A model generated the notes under the pieces. That model searched no databases. It saw only the letters and a program-made list of their open reading frames with translations, and was not told the DNA's origin. This document shows, in pieces, positions 1 through 6,615 of a stretch of DNA of 64,000 nt; within the stretch, counting starts at the first letter, position 1, and each line of letters starts with the position of its first letter. The translations under genes and the position numbers were made by a program. The stretch lies in contig CAYILR010000018.1 in the NCBI GenBank assembly GCA_964364175.1, positions 12,774 through 76,773 on the forward strand. Reading direction: 5' to 3'. Source of the DNA: CAYILR01 sp964364175 (GTDB lineage Bacteria > Bdellovibrionota > UBA1018).

Positions 1-2
1 CT

Positions 3-218
3 CACCAGATCGCAGCCGCAGTCGCAAAGGCTCTTGGTACCGGTTTCCGTGCGAGTGGCGCGAAAGTATACGGCCCCCAAGTCGTCTTGGTGGCGACTGC
101 CAGCACAATCGCCATCGACTACAAGCAGACCAAGCGGGCGGCTTTCAGCCAGGGGATCCGGGCCAAGGTTGCGGACGCCGCTCACGATGTCGGCGTAGCT
201 GTTGGTGCGGACGTCTGA
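3..218 (+). CDS. Unknown protein, 5'-truncated by window edge
   Basis: The reading frame is open from the first bases of the window to a TGA at 216-218, giving 71 C-terminal residues (ending VGVAVGADV). It is rich in Ala and Val, with the GC-rich third positions typical of the neighbouring genes. The start lies outside the window. No family is recognised. Confidence 0.5.
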   Translation, partial: HQIAAAVAKALGTGFRASGAKVYGPQVVLVATASTIAIDYKQTKRAAFSQGIRAKVADAAHDVGVAVGADV

Positions 219-264
219 TTTGATTCCCATTCACCGCCCGGGAGACCGGGCCAAGGAGAAGACC

Positions 265-501
265 ATGAACGAGTCAAAGCGCCCCCTTTCCGGCTGGTCC
301 GAGACCCACATTGGTGCGGCGTGTCTTCGCCGCACAGACAACGGCCAGCGGTTCTGGTCCTTTGGCGACGACGCCGCGCGCTACGGCGCATGGGGCAGCC
401 TGGCCCCGATGGTTCAGGATGAGCTCGCCACCGACGTCTCCGACTGGATGGATTGCGACATCGCCACCGCCCGAGAGGCGTTGGCCGAGGTGATGGTCTG
501 A
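265..501 (+). CDS. Small unknown phage protein (78 aa)
   Basis: The ATG at 265 follows an AAGGAGAAG ribosome site, which favours it over the in-frame GTG at 202. The 78-residue product is soluble, with a tryptophan-rich middle (RFWSFGDD, YGAWGSL) and an acidic segment. No family is recognised. It opens a run of short genes of unknown function, typical of a phage accessory region. Confidence 0.6.
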   Translation: MNESKRPLSGWSETHIGAACLRRTDNGQRFWSFGDDAARYGAWGSLAPMVQDELATDVSDWMDCDIATAREALAEVMV

Positions 502-542
502 TTCATTTCACCCGGGCAGAGTGGCCCGATGCGGAGAAGAGT

Positions 543-800
543 ATGCCAATTGATCTTGAGACCCTGACGGCGGCCGTGGAGTGGAGGACTGGCGCATCGC
601 GGCGCTCTAAGAGCCGGTCAAGCCTGGAGCGGGCTGCTGGCTCCCGAATGTGGGTGACCCTTTACATTTGGCATCGCCGCTTTGCCACGGGCCAAGTGAG
701 CCCATGGAATATGATCCCAGATGAGAACCAGGCGGCGTTTTGTGCGGCCACGGGGATCCCCGCCTATTTCGTCCCGAGTCCCAGTCCGGAGGCCCCATAG
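543..800 (+). CDS. Small unknown phage protein (85 aa)
   Basis: The ATG at 543 has GGAGAAGAGT just before it; the longer frame from 453 overlaps the upstream gene by 49 bases and reads as basic low-quality sequence. The 85-residue product is basic in its first third (RRSKSRSS) and ends in a proline-rich tail (FVPSPSPEAP). No family is recognised. Confidence 0.5.
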   Translation: MPIDLETLTAAVEWRTGASRRSKSRSSLERAAGSRMWVTLYIWHRRFATGQVSPWNMIPDENQAAFCAATGIPAYFVPSPSPEAP

Positions 801-913
801 CCTCCCAGTCGTGCCGCGCCTTCGGGCGCTCCACCGTAGAGTCGGTGGCCTCTGGCATGGTGCCAGGGTGGGCGTGGGAGAAGACACCCGCTGAGGCGGG
901 CAGGAGAATGAAG

Positions 914-1117
914 ATGCAGAGCAATCGTATCGATATCATCGGCTTTCGCGATTTTCACACCTCGCCGCTCAGCTTCGCCGTGAGGTGGGAACACGAGGAG
1001 TGGACGGGCACCGGAGAGGGGCTGTTCGGGTCGGTGACACGTCTGAATGGGGAGTCGGACGATGATTTTATGGCCCGTGCCCGTGCAGAAGCGGACCGGG
1101 TGGCCCTCGACCAGTAG
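914..1117 (+). CDS. Small unknown acidic protein (67 aa)
   Basis: Two in-frame ATGs lie at 908 and 914. The AGGAG at 902-906 is seven bases from the second, so 914 is preferred. The product reads MQSNRIDIIGF and ends in an acidic helix. It could be a single alpha/beta domain. No family is recognised. Confidence 0.5.
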   Translation: MQSNRIDIIGFRDFHTSPLSFAVRWEHEEWTGTGEGLFGSVTRLNGESDDDFMARARAEADRVALDQ

Positions 1118-1211
1118 CCCCCGGACCCACCCGGATCCCTCTCTCGCGAGGGGTATCCGATGTTGGCCCGTAACAATGTGGCCTGTCGCAGGACGGGCGG
1201 AGGATTCCAAA

Positions 1212-1568
1212 GTGGCCACCAACAACACCCCGGTCTGCGTCACGATGACCACCTCCGATCGCGGCAAACAGCCGGATCTCACAGACCTCGGGGCGGCACT
1301 ACGCGCCCTCAAGGTGGACCCCGCAACCCATGTGCGCGTTCAGACGCTGGCCGCAGGCGGACACGATGTCCGGCTCCACGGCTGGATTCAGCAGTGGACG
1401 GGACTGAATTTCTGCGGGTCCTCCGCAGGCGCCACGCTGTCCGTGGATGGCGCGGAATACCTTTTCGGGTGGTTTAGAGGCGTCCGCCCGAGCGGATACG
1501 TCCGACCGCACAATACGCCGCTGGTTTTCCCCGCGGTCACACCGGCAGCTGAAAGGGCACTGACATGA
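1212..1568 (+). CDS. Unknown protein (118 aa)
   Basis: The frame extends upstream, but GTG at 1212 has a CGGAGGA ribosome site seven bases away and begins the better-coded part (VATNNTPVCV). The product is soluble with a Gly-rich middle and a WIQQW segment. Its stop overlaps the next start (ATGA arrangement at 1565), which implies translational coupling. No family is recognised. Confidence 0.5.
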   Translation: MATNNTPVCVTMTTSDRGKQPDLTDLGAALRALKVDPATHVRVQTLAAGGHDVRLHGWIQQWTGLNFCGSSAGATLSVDGAEYLFGWFRGVRPSGYVRPHNTPLVFPAVTPAAERALT

Positions 1569-2038
1569 CCTCCCCACGTACCATCACCATCGACGGCCAG
1601 ACCGTCGACATCTACGAGACCCAGGTCACGCACCTCGCCACAGGCACGATCCTGTGGGCCTCCGCGTCGGGTATCATTGCCTGCCACGAGTTAAAGGGTC
1701 TGCACGCGGTCGCACGGATAGATATCCCGACCGGGGAGCTCGCATGGAGCGATGATCGATTCATGCCCAAAATGCGGATCAGGGACGCCTACCGTGCCGC
1801 CCACCTCCAGTCGATCGGATTGGAGATGTTCGCCCTCTGTGCGAAGGCCAGGGGGATCCTCGAGCGGTGGCGGGCGGATGTATACGATACCCTCGCGGCT
1901 TCCGGGGATGGACGATGCTACCCGTGCCACTCGGAGGACATCCCCCGCGGCGCGATTGACACCTACCACCCGATCGCGTCCAGCGAGGCGTTTGAGGCGC
2001 TCGTGGCCTCGTTGCGGGAGGGCTGGAAATATGAGTGA
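1565..2038 (+). CDS. Unknown protein (157 aa)
   Basis: The ATG at 1565 overlaps the preceding stop. The 157-residue product starts with a beta-rich stretch (RTITIDGQTVDIYE) and continues into helices; Cys residues at the C-terminal third (CYPCHSEDI) could bind metal, but only one CxxC is visible. No family is recognised. Confidence 0.55.
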   Translation: MTSPRTITIDGQTVDIYETQVTHLATGTILWASASGIIACHELKGLHAVARIDIPTGELAWSDDRFMPKMRIRDAYRAAHLQSIGLEMFALCAKARGILERWRADVYDTLAASGDGRCYPCHSEDIPRGAIDTYHPIASSEAFEALVASLREGWKYE

Positions 2039-2123
2039 GTTTTGGCGTGCGCTAGCTGCTGTGGCTGTGTTGTCGGTGATGGTTTTTGTCTTCCTCGTCA
2101 CAGAAGGAGACAGTAATGACTGA
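2031..2123 (+). CDS. 30-residue single-span membrane protein
   Basis: The ATG at 2031 lies in the end of the previous gene (stop 2036-2038) and follows a GGGAGGG stretch. The product is 30 residues: a short N-terminus, a hydrophobic span of about 17 residues (ALAAVAVLSVMVFVFLV) and an acidic tail TEGDSND. It overlaps the next start. Such tiny inner-membrane proteins are common in phages; the role is unknown. Confidence 0.5.
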   Translation: MSEFWRALAAVAVLSVMVFVFLVTEGDSND

Positions 2124-2487
2124 ATTCGCGCGCATCCGCGCCAGCCTGGGCCTCGACCTCGAGGGGATGGCAAAGTTGCTCGGCTTCAAGGGGACCCTGC
2201 GTACACGCAGGCTCGATAATGGGCATGTCCCCGTCACGGGGAAGATCGTCCGGAAACTCCGGGCGCGCGGTGTCGATGTGTCGGTGCTCGCCCGGGAGGC
2301 CAACCGGCTCGACAACGAGAGGGCATGGCTCGGGGTGTTCGGGGACTACCGCGCCACACCAGACGCCCGGTTCGTGCTCTCATTCATTCGCCGGATCGTG
2401 GCCAAAGGAGACGCTCAACCGGAGTTGTGGCGCGCCATGCGAGTGGCGCTCGATTCCGAGATTAATCCACCGGAGGGTTCCCCATGA
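2116..2487 (+). CDS. Putative HTH DNA-binding protein (123 aa)
   Basis: The ATG at 2116 follows AGGAGACAGTA. Residues 1-55 (RIRASLGLDLEGMAKLLGF and then VPVTGKIVRKL) look like a lambda-Cro/XRE-type helix-turn-helix, with LDLEGMAKLLGF as the likely turn region. The remaining helices would dimerise. It overlaps the next gene by ATGA. It is the only candidate regulator in the left cluster. The HTH call is by eye and moderate. Confidence 0.5.
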   Translation: MTEFARIRASLGLDLEGMAKLLGFKGTLRTRRLDNGHVPVTGKIVRKLRARGVDVSVLAREANRLDNERAWLGVFGDYRATPDARFVLSFIRRIVAKGDAQPELWRAMRVALDSEINPPEGSP

Positions 2488-2714
2488 CAGAGCCATTGAT
2501 AAGAGAGCCATTCATACGAGAGATGCGAGATCTCGTTTCAAAACTTGAAAGCCAGGCGGGCCGAGAACAAATGGCGTGCATGAAAATCTTGGATTTTAGC
2601 AGTGAGCGGTATATCCGCCTCTCTGAGAGGTTGACAATACTGGGAGCTGTCGCCTACGCACTAAACAGCGACACCGGCCCGCTCAAACACTTGCTGCATG
2701 TTTCTGAAAAGTAA
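2484..2714 (+). CDS. Small unknown helical protein (76 aa)
   Basis: It starts at the ATG that overlaps the previous stop. The product is charged and probably all-helical (EMRDLVSKLESQAG), with several Met and no membrane span. Base composition is slightly more AT-rich than the neighbours. No family is recognised. Confidence 0.5.
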   Translation: MTEPLIREPFIREMRDLVSKLESQAGREQMACMKILDFSSERYIRLSERLTILGAVAYALNSDTGPLKHLLHVSEK

Positions 2715-3016
2715 TGTGCATGAGCTACCCAGCCTTGAGTTGCACATGCCTGACTCGCCTATGCCACGGCTACCACACCAATCCGACAATCGACCTGAGA
2801 GCTCGTGAGCGCCGCTACCTGGCCGGCTATTCTACCGGGTGGGACATCTACGCGGGATCGAGGTGGGTCGGCTCAGCGTGGGCGACAGGGGAACTGCCGG
2901 CCTATCGGTGGCATGTGGACGGCGAGCATCGAGGTGGGGCCTCTACGTTGGCGCTGGTGGCTTCATCTGTGGCGCTGGTGCTCGTTCCTGTTGACGTCGG
3001 TTCGACGATGGGGTAG
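2714..3016 (+). CDS. Unknown protein (100 aa), weakly supported
   Basis: The frame starts at an ATG overlapping the previous stop; ATG at 2720 is an alternative. It has Cys-rich N-terminal residues (CTCLTRLCHG), a Tyr/Trp-rich core (YSTGWDIYAGSRWVGSAW) and a hydrophobic tail. No clear ribosome site precedes it. The core resembles small phage proteins that follow this pattern, but I cannot name a family. Confidence 0.35.
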   Translation: MCMSYPALSCTCLTRLCHGYHTNPTIDLRARERRYLAGYSTGWDIYAGSRWVGSAWATGELPAYRWHVDGEHRGGASTLALVASSVALVLVPVDVGSTMG

Positions 3017-3019
3017 GGT
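2991..3019 (+). promoter_or_regulatory. Sigma70-like promoter before the replicase gene
   Basis: TTGACG at 2991-2996 and TAGGGT at 3014-3019 are 17 bp apart. A start site near 3026 would give a leader of about 95 nt holding the 11-bp stem at 3064-3102 before the proposed replicase start at 3121. This is inferred from consensus match only. Confidence 0.45.
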
Positions 3020-3063
3020 TTGGACATCCCCGCCCGATGAGTTGGGGAGGGAAGAAACACGAA

Positions 3064-3102
3064 CCCCCGATTCTACACGCCGCCAAGCAACAGAATCGGG
3101 GG
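3064..3102 (+). promoter_or_regulatory. Perfect 11-bp stem-loop in replicase leader
   Basis: CCCCCGATTCT at 3064-3074 pairs perfectly with AGAATCGGGGG at 3092-3102 across a 17-nt loop. No T-run follows, so it is not a simple intrinsic terminator. It lies between the promoter and the start of the replicase. ColE2-type rep genes are known to be controlled by an antisense RNA against a structured leader, so a similar copy-control role is possible. Confidence 0.6.
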
Positions 3103-3120
3103 TCCCAAGAGGCAACGAAC

Positions 3121-5082
3121 TTGGAAAACCTTACCTTATCATCCCCCCCGAATCAAGCGAAATTCAACGCGCCACAACACGACGCTGCTCAATTTCTTCT
3201 CTCACACCTTCCGCACATGCCCGTCTGCGGCTTCGGAAAGAGCGATCACCAGGTCTTGCCCCTGTCTCAGGCGATCGAGATGCCGTACATCCAGATTGGC
3301 AACAGGGTCAGAGTAGCGGGTAAAGGGCAGCGCAGACTACCCGCTCTCATCCTGGACGTCGACACCGTCAGGTATACCCGGGACGATCTCGACGATCTGA
3401 ACATTCCACAGCCTGACGTGATTGTCAGAAATCCGCTCAAGCCTGCCAGCGCTCACTACGTGTGGTTTTTCCCTGACATCTATCTGCCAGACGGCGCGAA
3501 AGTGCGGACCTGGGCAAAAGGCATGCACCGGGAAGCCTGGGAGCTCTTTCTTGAGCTCGAGCGCTGGCTCGTGGCCGTGATGGGCGCAGACAAGTCGCTA
3601 CGGGCGCTGAAGACGAAAAATCCGTTGCACCCAGACCACAAAGCGGACTGGCGGATCGGGCCGGTTCGAGAACTCTCAGAGCTCGTGCAATGGATCCGAT
3701 GGGAGCTGGTCAAGCCCATCGATCGTGAGACACTGCCGACCCATGCGCACCAGGGGCGTAACGACCGGCTCTATAGCCAGGCGCTCAGGCTCGCGAGTAA
3801 TGAGGCGGCCGGCGGCCAGTGCGAAGACCTGGAAGCCCTCATCGAGTTTCTGACCGATCACATGGCAGGGCTCAACCCTGACGGACTGCCCGTCAACGAG
3901 GTGCTGGCCACGCTGAAGAGCGCAGCCATGACGGCATGGGACCGACGCGGGACATGGAAGCCCGGCGCCTACAGAGAGACCCATGAGCCATGCAGCCCAG
4001 AGGAGACCCGGAAGCGCAGACAGGCCAGCGCGGCGAGCACGAATTCAAAGCGGCGGTCTGAGACGATCAGGAGACTGGTCAGCGCTGGGGTTGAGTTGCT
4101 GGAAACAGGGGCACGATTGTGTAAGCGCGAGGTGGCCAGGCTGGCAAGAGCTGGCATCAACACCGTTCGGCGGCACTGGGCAGCACTGATGGACGCCATA
4201 GGGGGGGATCCGCACGGTCTCACGCGAATGCAGGATCTGCAGGCTTCCAGGGACATGGCCATGAGCAACCCGCCTGAATACGCTTCCGCTGCTGGCTCCT
4301 CGTGTGCGCCCTCGTCTCCGTTCCCTGTCCTGACTCCTTCATCTACCTCATCCCTGCCCGTGCCATTCCTTTCTAACCCGATAACAAAATTTTGCCCCGA
4401 ACAGCGCTCAACCGTTGAAAGGCCATCGAATGCAGACCGAACTCCTTGCATTACAGCCGAAAAAACGTGCAAAATCGAAGACTCCGGCTATAAAGCGGCT
4501 ATCAAAAATCAAAATCCGCGAGGCACCGCTATACACCCCTCCGGATCTGCTGGAAGCAGTGACGAAGTGGGCGGCGAACTGCGGGCCGGGTGCCCTGGCT
4601 GCTGTGCTGCACAGACCTGTGATGGCGACGATGGAATTTTTACACAGCGGTCGTCGCTGGCCTGGCTACACGTCACCGACGTTGATTCGTGCATCGTTGG
4701 ACCGGCTGTGGATAGGCTACGAGTCCACCCGTGGGTATTTCGGAGAGGACGCTCGTTCCGGGGAACGAGAACTTCCAACGTATGGTCTGGCCACCGTGCA
4801 ATGGTCCGGGCCATGGGAGCAGGTCAGTATCCAGGCATGCTACGCTCACACGCACGTCATCGGCGCAGCTCTGCGAGACGGGGTGATGTTGGTTTACGAC
4901 GTGAACGCAGGATCTGCGGGAGGCTGGATCCCTTGGCGGGACTGGTGCGCGCTGGCTACGGAAATTCAGGGGGCAATTCCCGGAGCAACGGGCTTTTGGA
5001 TTCGATGGGCGATCGAGATAGGAACGTGACAAACAGAGAACGACCTGCGCTCAAGACTCGAGGCGAAGACCCGGCAATATGA
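3121..5082 (+). CDS. ColE2/RepA-type replicase-primase
   Basis: The protein matches the replicase family (Rep of ColE2-like plasmids, primase type) plus a PriCT-like helical segment. Visible marks are the FLLSHLPH N-terminus, MPYIQIGN, LILDVDT (acidic catalytic strand), SAHYVWFFPD, KTKNPLHPDH (the family's KNPLHPxW signature) and GRNDRLYSQALRLASN. A basic helical region near NTVRRHWAAL may bind origin DNA. Such proteins prime or initiate replication. The in-frame ATG at 3037 lies before the leader stem-loop and lacks a ribosome site; TTG at 3121 has AGAGG eight bases upstream and places the family start correctly. The last ~220 codons run out of frame over the next gene and look like non-coding sequence, so the functional protein probably ends near 4400 and a stop may have been lost. 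Confidence 0.75.
   Translation: MENLTLSSPPNQAKFNAPQHDAAQFLLSHLPHMPVCGFGKSDHQVLPLSQAIEMPYIQIGNRVRVAGKGQRRLPALILDVDTVRYTRDDLDDLNIPQPDVIVRNPLKPASAHYVWFFPDIYLPDGAKVRTWAKGMHREAWELFLELERWLVAVMGADKSLRALKTKNPLHPDHKADWRIGPVRELSELVQWIRWELVKPIDRETLPTHAHQGRNDRLYSQALRLASNEAAGGQCEDLEALIEFLTDHMAGLNPDGLPVNEVLATLKSAAMTAWDRRGTWKPGAYRETHEPCSPEETRKRRQASAASTNSKRRSETIRRLVSAGVELLETGARLCKREVARLARAGINTVRRHWAALMDAIGGDPHGLTRMQDLQASRDMAMSNPPEYASAAGSSCAPSSPFPVLTPSSTSSLPVPFLSNPITKFCPEQRSTVERPSNADRTPCITAEKTCKIEDSGYKAAIKNQNPRGTAIHPSGSAGSSDEVGGELRAGCPGCCAAQTCDGDDGIFTQRSSLAWLHVTDVDSCIVGPAVDRLRVHPWVFRRGRSFRGTRTSNVWSGHRAMVRAMGAGQYPGMLRSHARHRRSSARRGDVGLRRERRICGRLDPLAGLVRAGYGNSGGNSRSNGLLDSMGDRDRNVTNRERPALKTRGEDPAI
4430..5029 (+). 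CDS. C39-like papain-fold cysteine peptidase homologue
   Basis: This 199-residue frame has strong GC third positions, unlike the overlapping replicase frame, and starts at an ATG with GAAAGG upstream. After a basic N-terminus (KKRAKSK), it shows NCGPGALAAVL with Cys51, THVIGA with His142 and VYDVN with Asp157. This Cys-His-Asp order and the CGP motif fit C39-like papain-fold domains, which cleave peptides or act as inactive binding modules. No signal peptide is seen, so it acts in the cytoplasm or in the virion. The family call is by motif only; function is inferred. Confidence 0.6.
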   Translation: MQTELLALQPKKRAKSKTPAIKRLSKIKIREAPLYTPPDLLEAVTKWAANCGPGALAAVLHRPVMATMEFLHSGRRWPGYTSPTLIRASLDRLWIGYESTRGYFGEDARSGERELPTYGLATVQWSGPWEQVSIQACYAHTHVIGAALRDGVMLVYDVNAGSAGGWIPWRDWCALATEIQGAIPGATGFWIRWAIEIGT

Positions 5083-5209
5083 TGCAGCGCTGGTTTCGCC
5101 TTCCACATTCCGCCCGGTTTCGTGCCAGGTGAACGTAACAACATCAACGTGTTGCGCGGGAATTTCGCCCGGTTTTGGGAACGGTGAGAGTGACCGCAAC
5201 ATTTAATCT

Positions 5210-5238
5210 TGACACCAGCAACCGGATTAGACATGATG
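5210..5238 (+). promoter_or_regulatory. Sigma70-like promoter for RNA ligase unit
   Basis: TTGACA (5210-5215) and CATGAT (5233-5238) are 17 bp apart, in the ~230-bp gap before the RNA ligase. The gap otherwise contains only the 16-codon leader frame. A stray GTGTTGCGC at 5149-5157 resembles the dispersed promoter family but has no matching -10 box. Confidence 0.5.
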
Positions 5239-5257
5239 GGCAGACGGAGGTGAGAGA

Positions 5258-5308
5258 TGAATAAACTACTCGATCTTATGGAGACACTATGTACAAGGCA
5301 GTGGTAGC
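5258..5308 (+). CDS. 16-codon leader reading frame
   Basis: ATG at 5258 follows a very strong ACGGAGGTGAG ribosome site, the same context used after the dispersed promoters. The frame encodes MNKLLDLMETLCTRQW and stops at 5306-5308, 17 bases inside the RNA ligase gene. Ribosomes ending here could restart on the ligase ATG at 5289, so translational coupling is the likely role. The peptide itself may have no function. Confidence 0.45.
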
Positions 5309-6554
5309 ACGGATCCACACCCGCCCGTTGCCGGGCTCAAACTACATCGTTCTGGGCTCATGCCGTGGGTACCAGGTCATCGTTAACGCATTGACTGAGG
5401 ACGGTCAGATAGGCGTGTTTTTCGAGCAGGGCGGCCAATTGTCGGAGGAATTCACCACGGTAAACGACCTTGTGCGCCGCAAGGATGCAGAAGGGAAACC
5501 GGCTGGTGGGTTCTTTGATGACAACCGCCGTGTGAAGGCGCTGAAGCTTCGCGGCGCCCGTTCCGATGGCTTCTGGTGCCCACTCGAACACCTGGGGTAT
5601 ACCGGTGCAGACTTGAGCGCGATGAAGGAAGGGGACACCTTCGACGCGCTGGCAGGTCATACGATCTGCCAGAAGTACGTGACGCCTGCGACAGAGCGCC
5701 TGCAACGAGCTCGAGGTGGTAGGGAAGCCGGGAAAGGGCGTCAAGTGCAGATGTTCGCGCGCCACGTCGAAACCGAGTCGTTGCGCCGCTCTATCGGAAT
5801 GGTCCCGCTTGGTGCCATCCTCCACATCAGCCGGAAGCTTCACGGAACGAGTTTCCGTTATGGGCATGTGAAAGAAATCGTTCCGCTTACCGGCTGGCGG
5901 CGACTACTGGCGAGACTCTTGAATCGTCCGCTCGAAGTCGAGCAATGGACGCACATCAATGGGAGCCGTAACGTGGTTCTGGACGAAGGCAAGGGCGACG
6001 CCTACAGGCATACAGCCACGTCTGGGATCCTTCTTCGGCGCGGGGAAGTCATCTATGGCGAGTTGGTGGGATTTGAGCCTGCAGGCGCTCCGATTATGAG
6101 CCGGCAGGCAACGGGTGGTCTGAAAGACAAGGCTATCATCCGACAGTTCGGCGAAATGATGACCTTTGCCTACGGACAGGCCCCAGGGACCTATGCGGTT
6201 TACGTTTACCGGATCGTCCAGCATTCCGAGTGCGGACACCCGGTCGAGTTGTCGTGGCATCAGGTTGTGGCGCGTTGTCGCGCGCTCGGGTTGAAGCCAA
6301 TTCCGCATGTCGAAACGATCGTCTATGACGGGAACCAAGATGCTCTTCGTCAGTGCGTGATGGCGATGGTCGACGGCGAATCGGGCTGGCGTCCGTCTGT
6401 GCTCGATCCGACGCACATTGAGGAGGGCGTTGTGGTTCGGTGGGAGCACGATAGCGGCGTTGGATGGCTCAAAGAGAAGAGCTACACATTTGGCGTGCTC
6501 GAGGGCTACCTCAAGGAGCGCGATGATTATGTGGACGCTGAGGAGGTTGCATAA
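5289..6554 (+). CDS. RNA ligase, Rnl5/DRB0094-like
   Basis: A 421-residue nucleotidyltransferase of the ATP-dependent RNA ligase group. Motif I is KLHGTS with the adenylated lysine at residue 183; motif III-like YGELVGFE, motif IV EGVVVRWE and motif V LKEKSY follow in order. These enzymes seal nicked RNA through a ligase-AMP and RNA-adenylate. The N-terminal ~170 residues carry the extra beta-rich domain seen in the DRB0094 group. Start is the ATG after TGGAGACACT. It stands alone between replication and head genes with no kinase-phosphatase partner, so a role in repair of cut tRNA or other host RNA is inference. Confidence 0.85.
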   Translation: MYKAVVARIHTRPLPGSNYIVLGSCRGYQVIVNALTEDGQIGVFFEQGGQLSEEFTTVNDLVRRKDAEGKPAGGFFDDNRRVKALKLRGARSDGFWCPLEHLGYTGADLSAMKEGDTFDALAGHTICQKYVTPATERLQRARGGREAGKGRQVQMFARHVETESLRRSIGMVPLGAILHISRKLHGTSFRYGHVKEIVPLTGWRRLLARLLNRPLEVEQWTHINGSRNVVLDEGKGDAYRHTATSGILLRRGEVIYGELVGFEPAGAPIMSRQATGGLKDKAIIRQFGEMMTFAYGQAPGTYAVYVYRIVQHSECGHPVELSWHQVVARCRALGLKPIPHVETIVYDGNQDALRQCVMAMVDGESGWRPSVLDPTHIEEGVVVRWEHDSGVGWLKEKSYTFGVLEGYLKERDDYVDAEEVA

Positions 6555-6563
6555 GCGGCATTG

Positions 6564-6592
6564 TTGACGCCTCGCCCCGGCCCGTCTATACT
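6564..6592 (+). promoter_or_regulatory. Strong sigma70-like promoter of the head operon
   Basis: TTGACG (6564-6569) and TATACT (6587-6592) with a 17-bp spacer lie ten bases after the ligase stop and directly before the portal gene. The start site should be near 6599, leaving a leader of only about 17 nt. It is the closest match to consensus in the left half. Confidence 0.7.
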
Positions 6593-6610
6593 CCGGTGTA
6601 AATACCGGAG
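6591..6610. promoter_or_regulatory. Dyad over head-operon start site and ribosome site
   Basis: CTCCGGT (6591-6597) and ACCGGAG (6604-6610) form a 7-bp inverted repeat with a 6-base centre. It overlaps the end of the -10 box, the expected start point and the GGAGG ribosome site of the portal. It could be an operator for a dimeric regulator or, in a transcript that begins upstream, a hairpin hiding the ribosome site. Confidence 0.55.
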
Positions 6611-6615
6611 GTTAT

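Noticed and set aside
3064..3102. Intrinsic terminator for the left cluster
   Set aside because: The stem is perfect but no T-run follows; the next bases are TCCCAAGAGG, so a leader structure is more likely.
5149..5157. GTGTTGCGC resembling the dispersed promoter family
   Set aside because: Only nine bases match and no TAnnnT box lies 16-17 bp downstream; the TTGACA promoter at 5210 is a better source for the ligase transcript.
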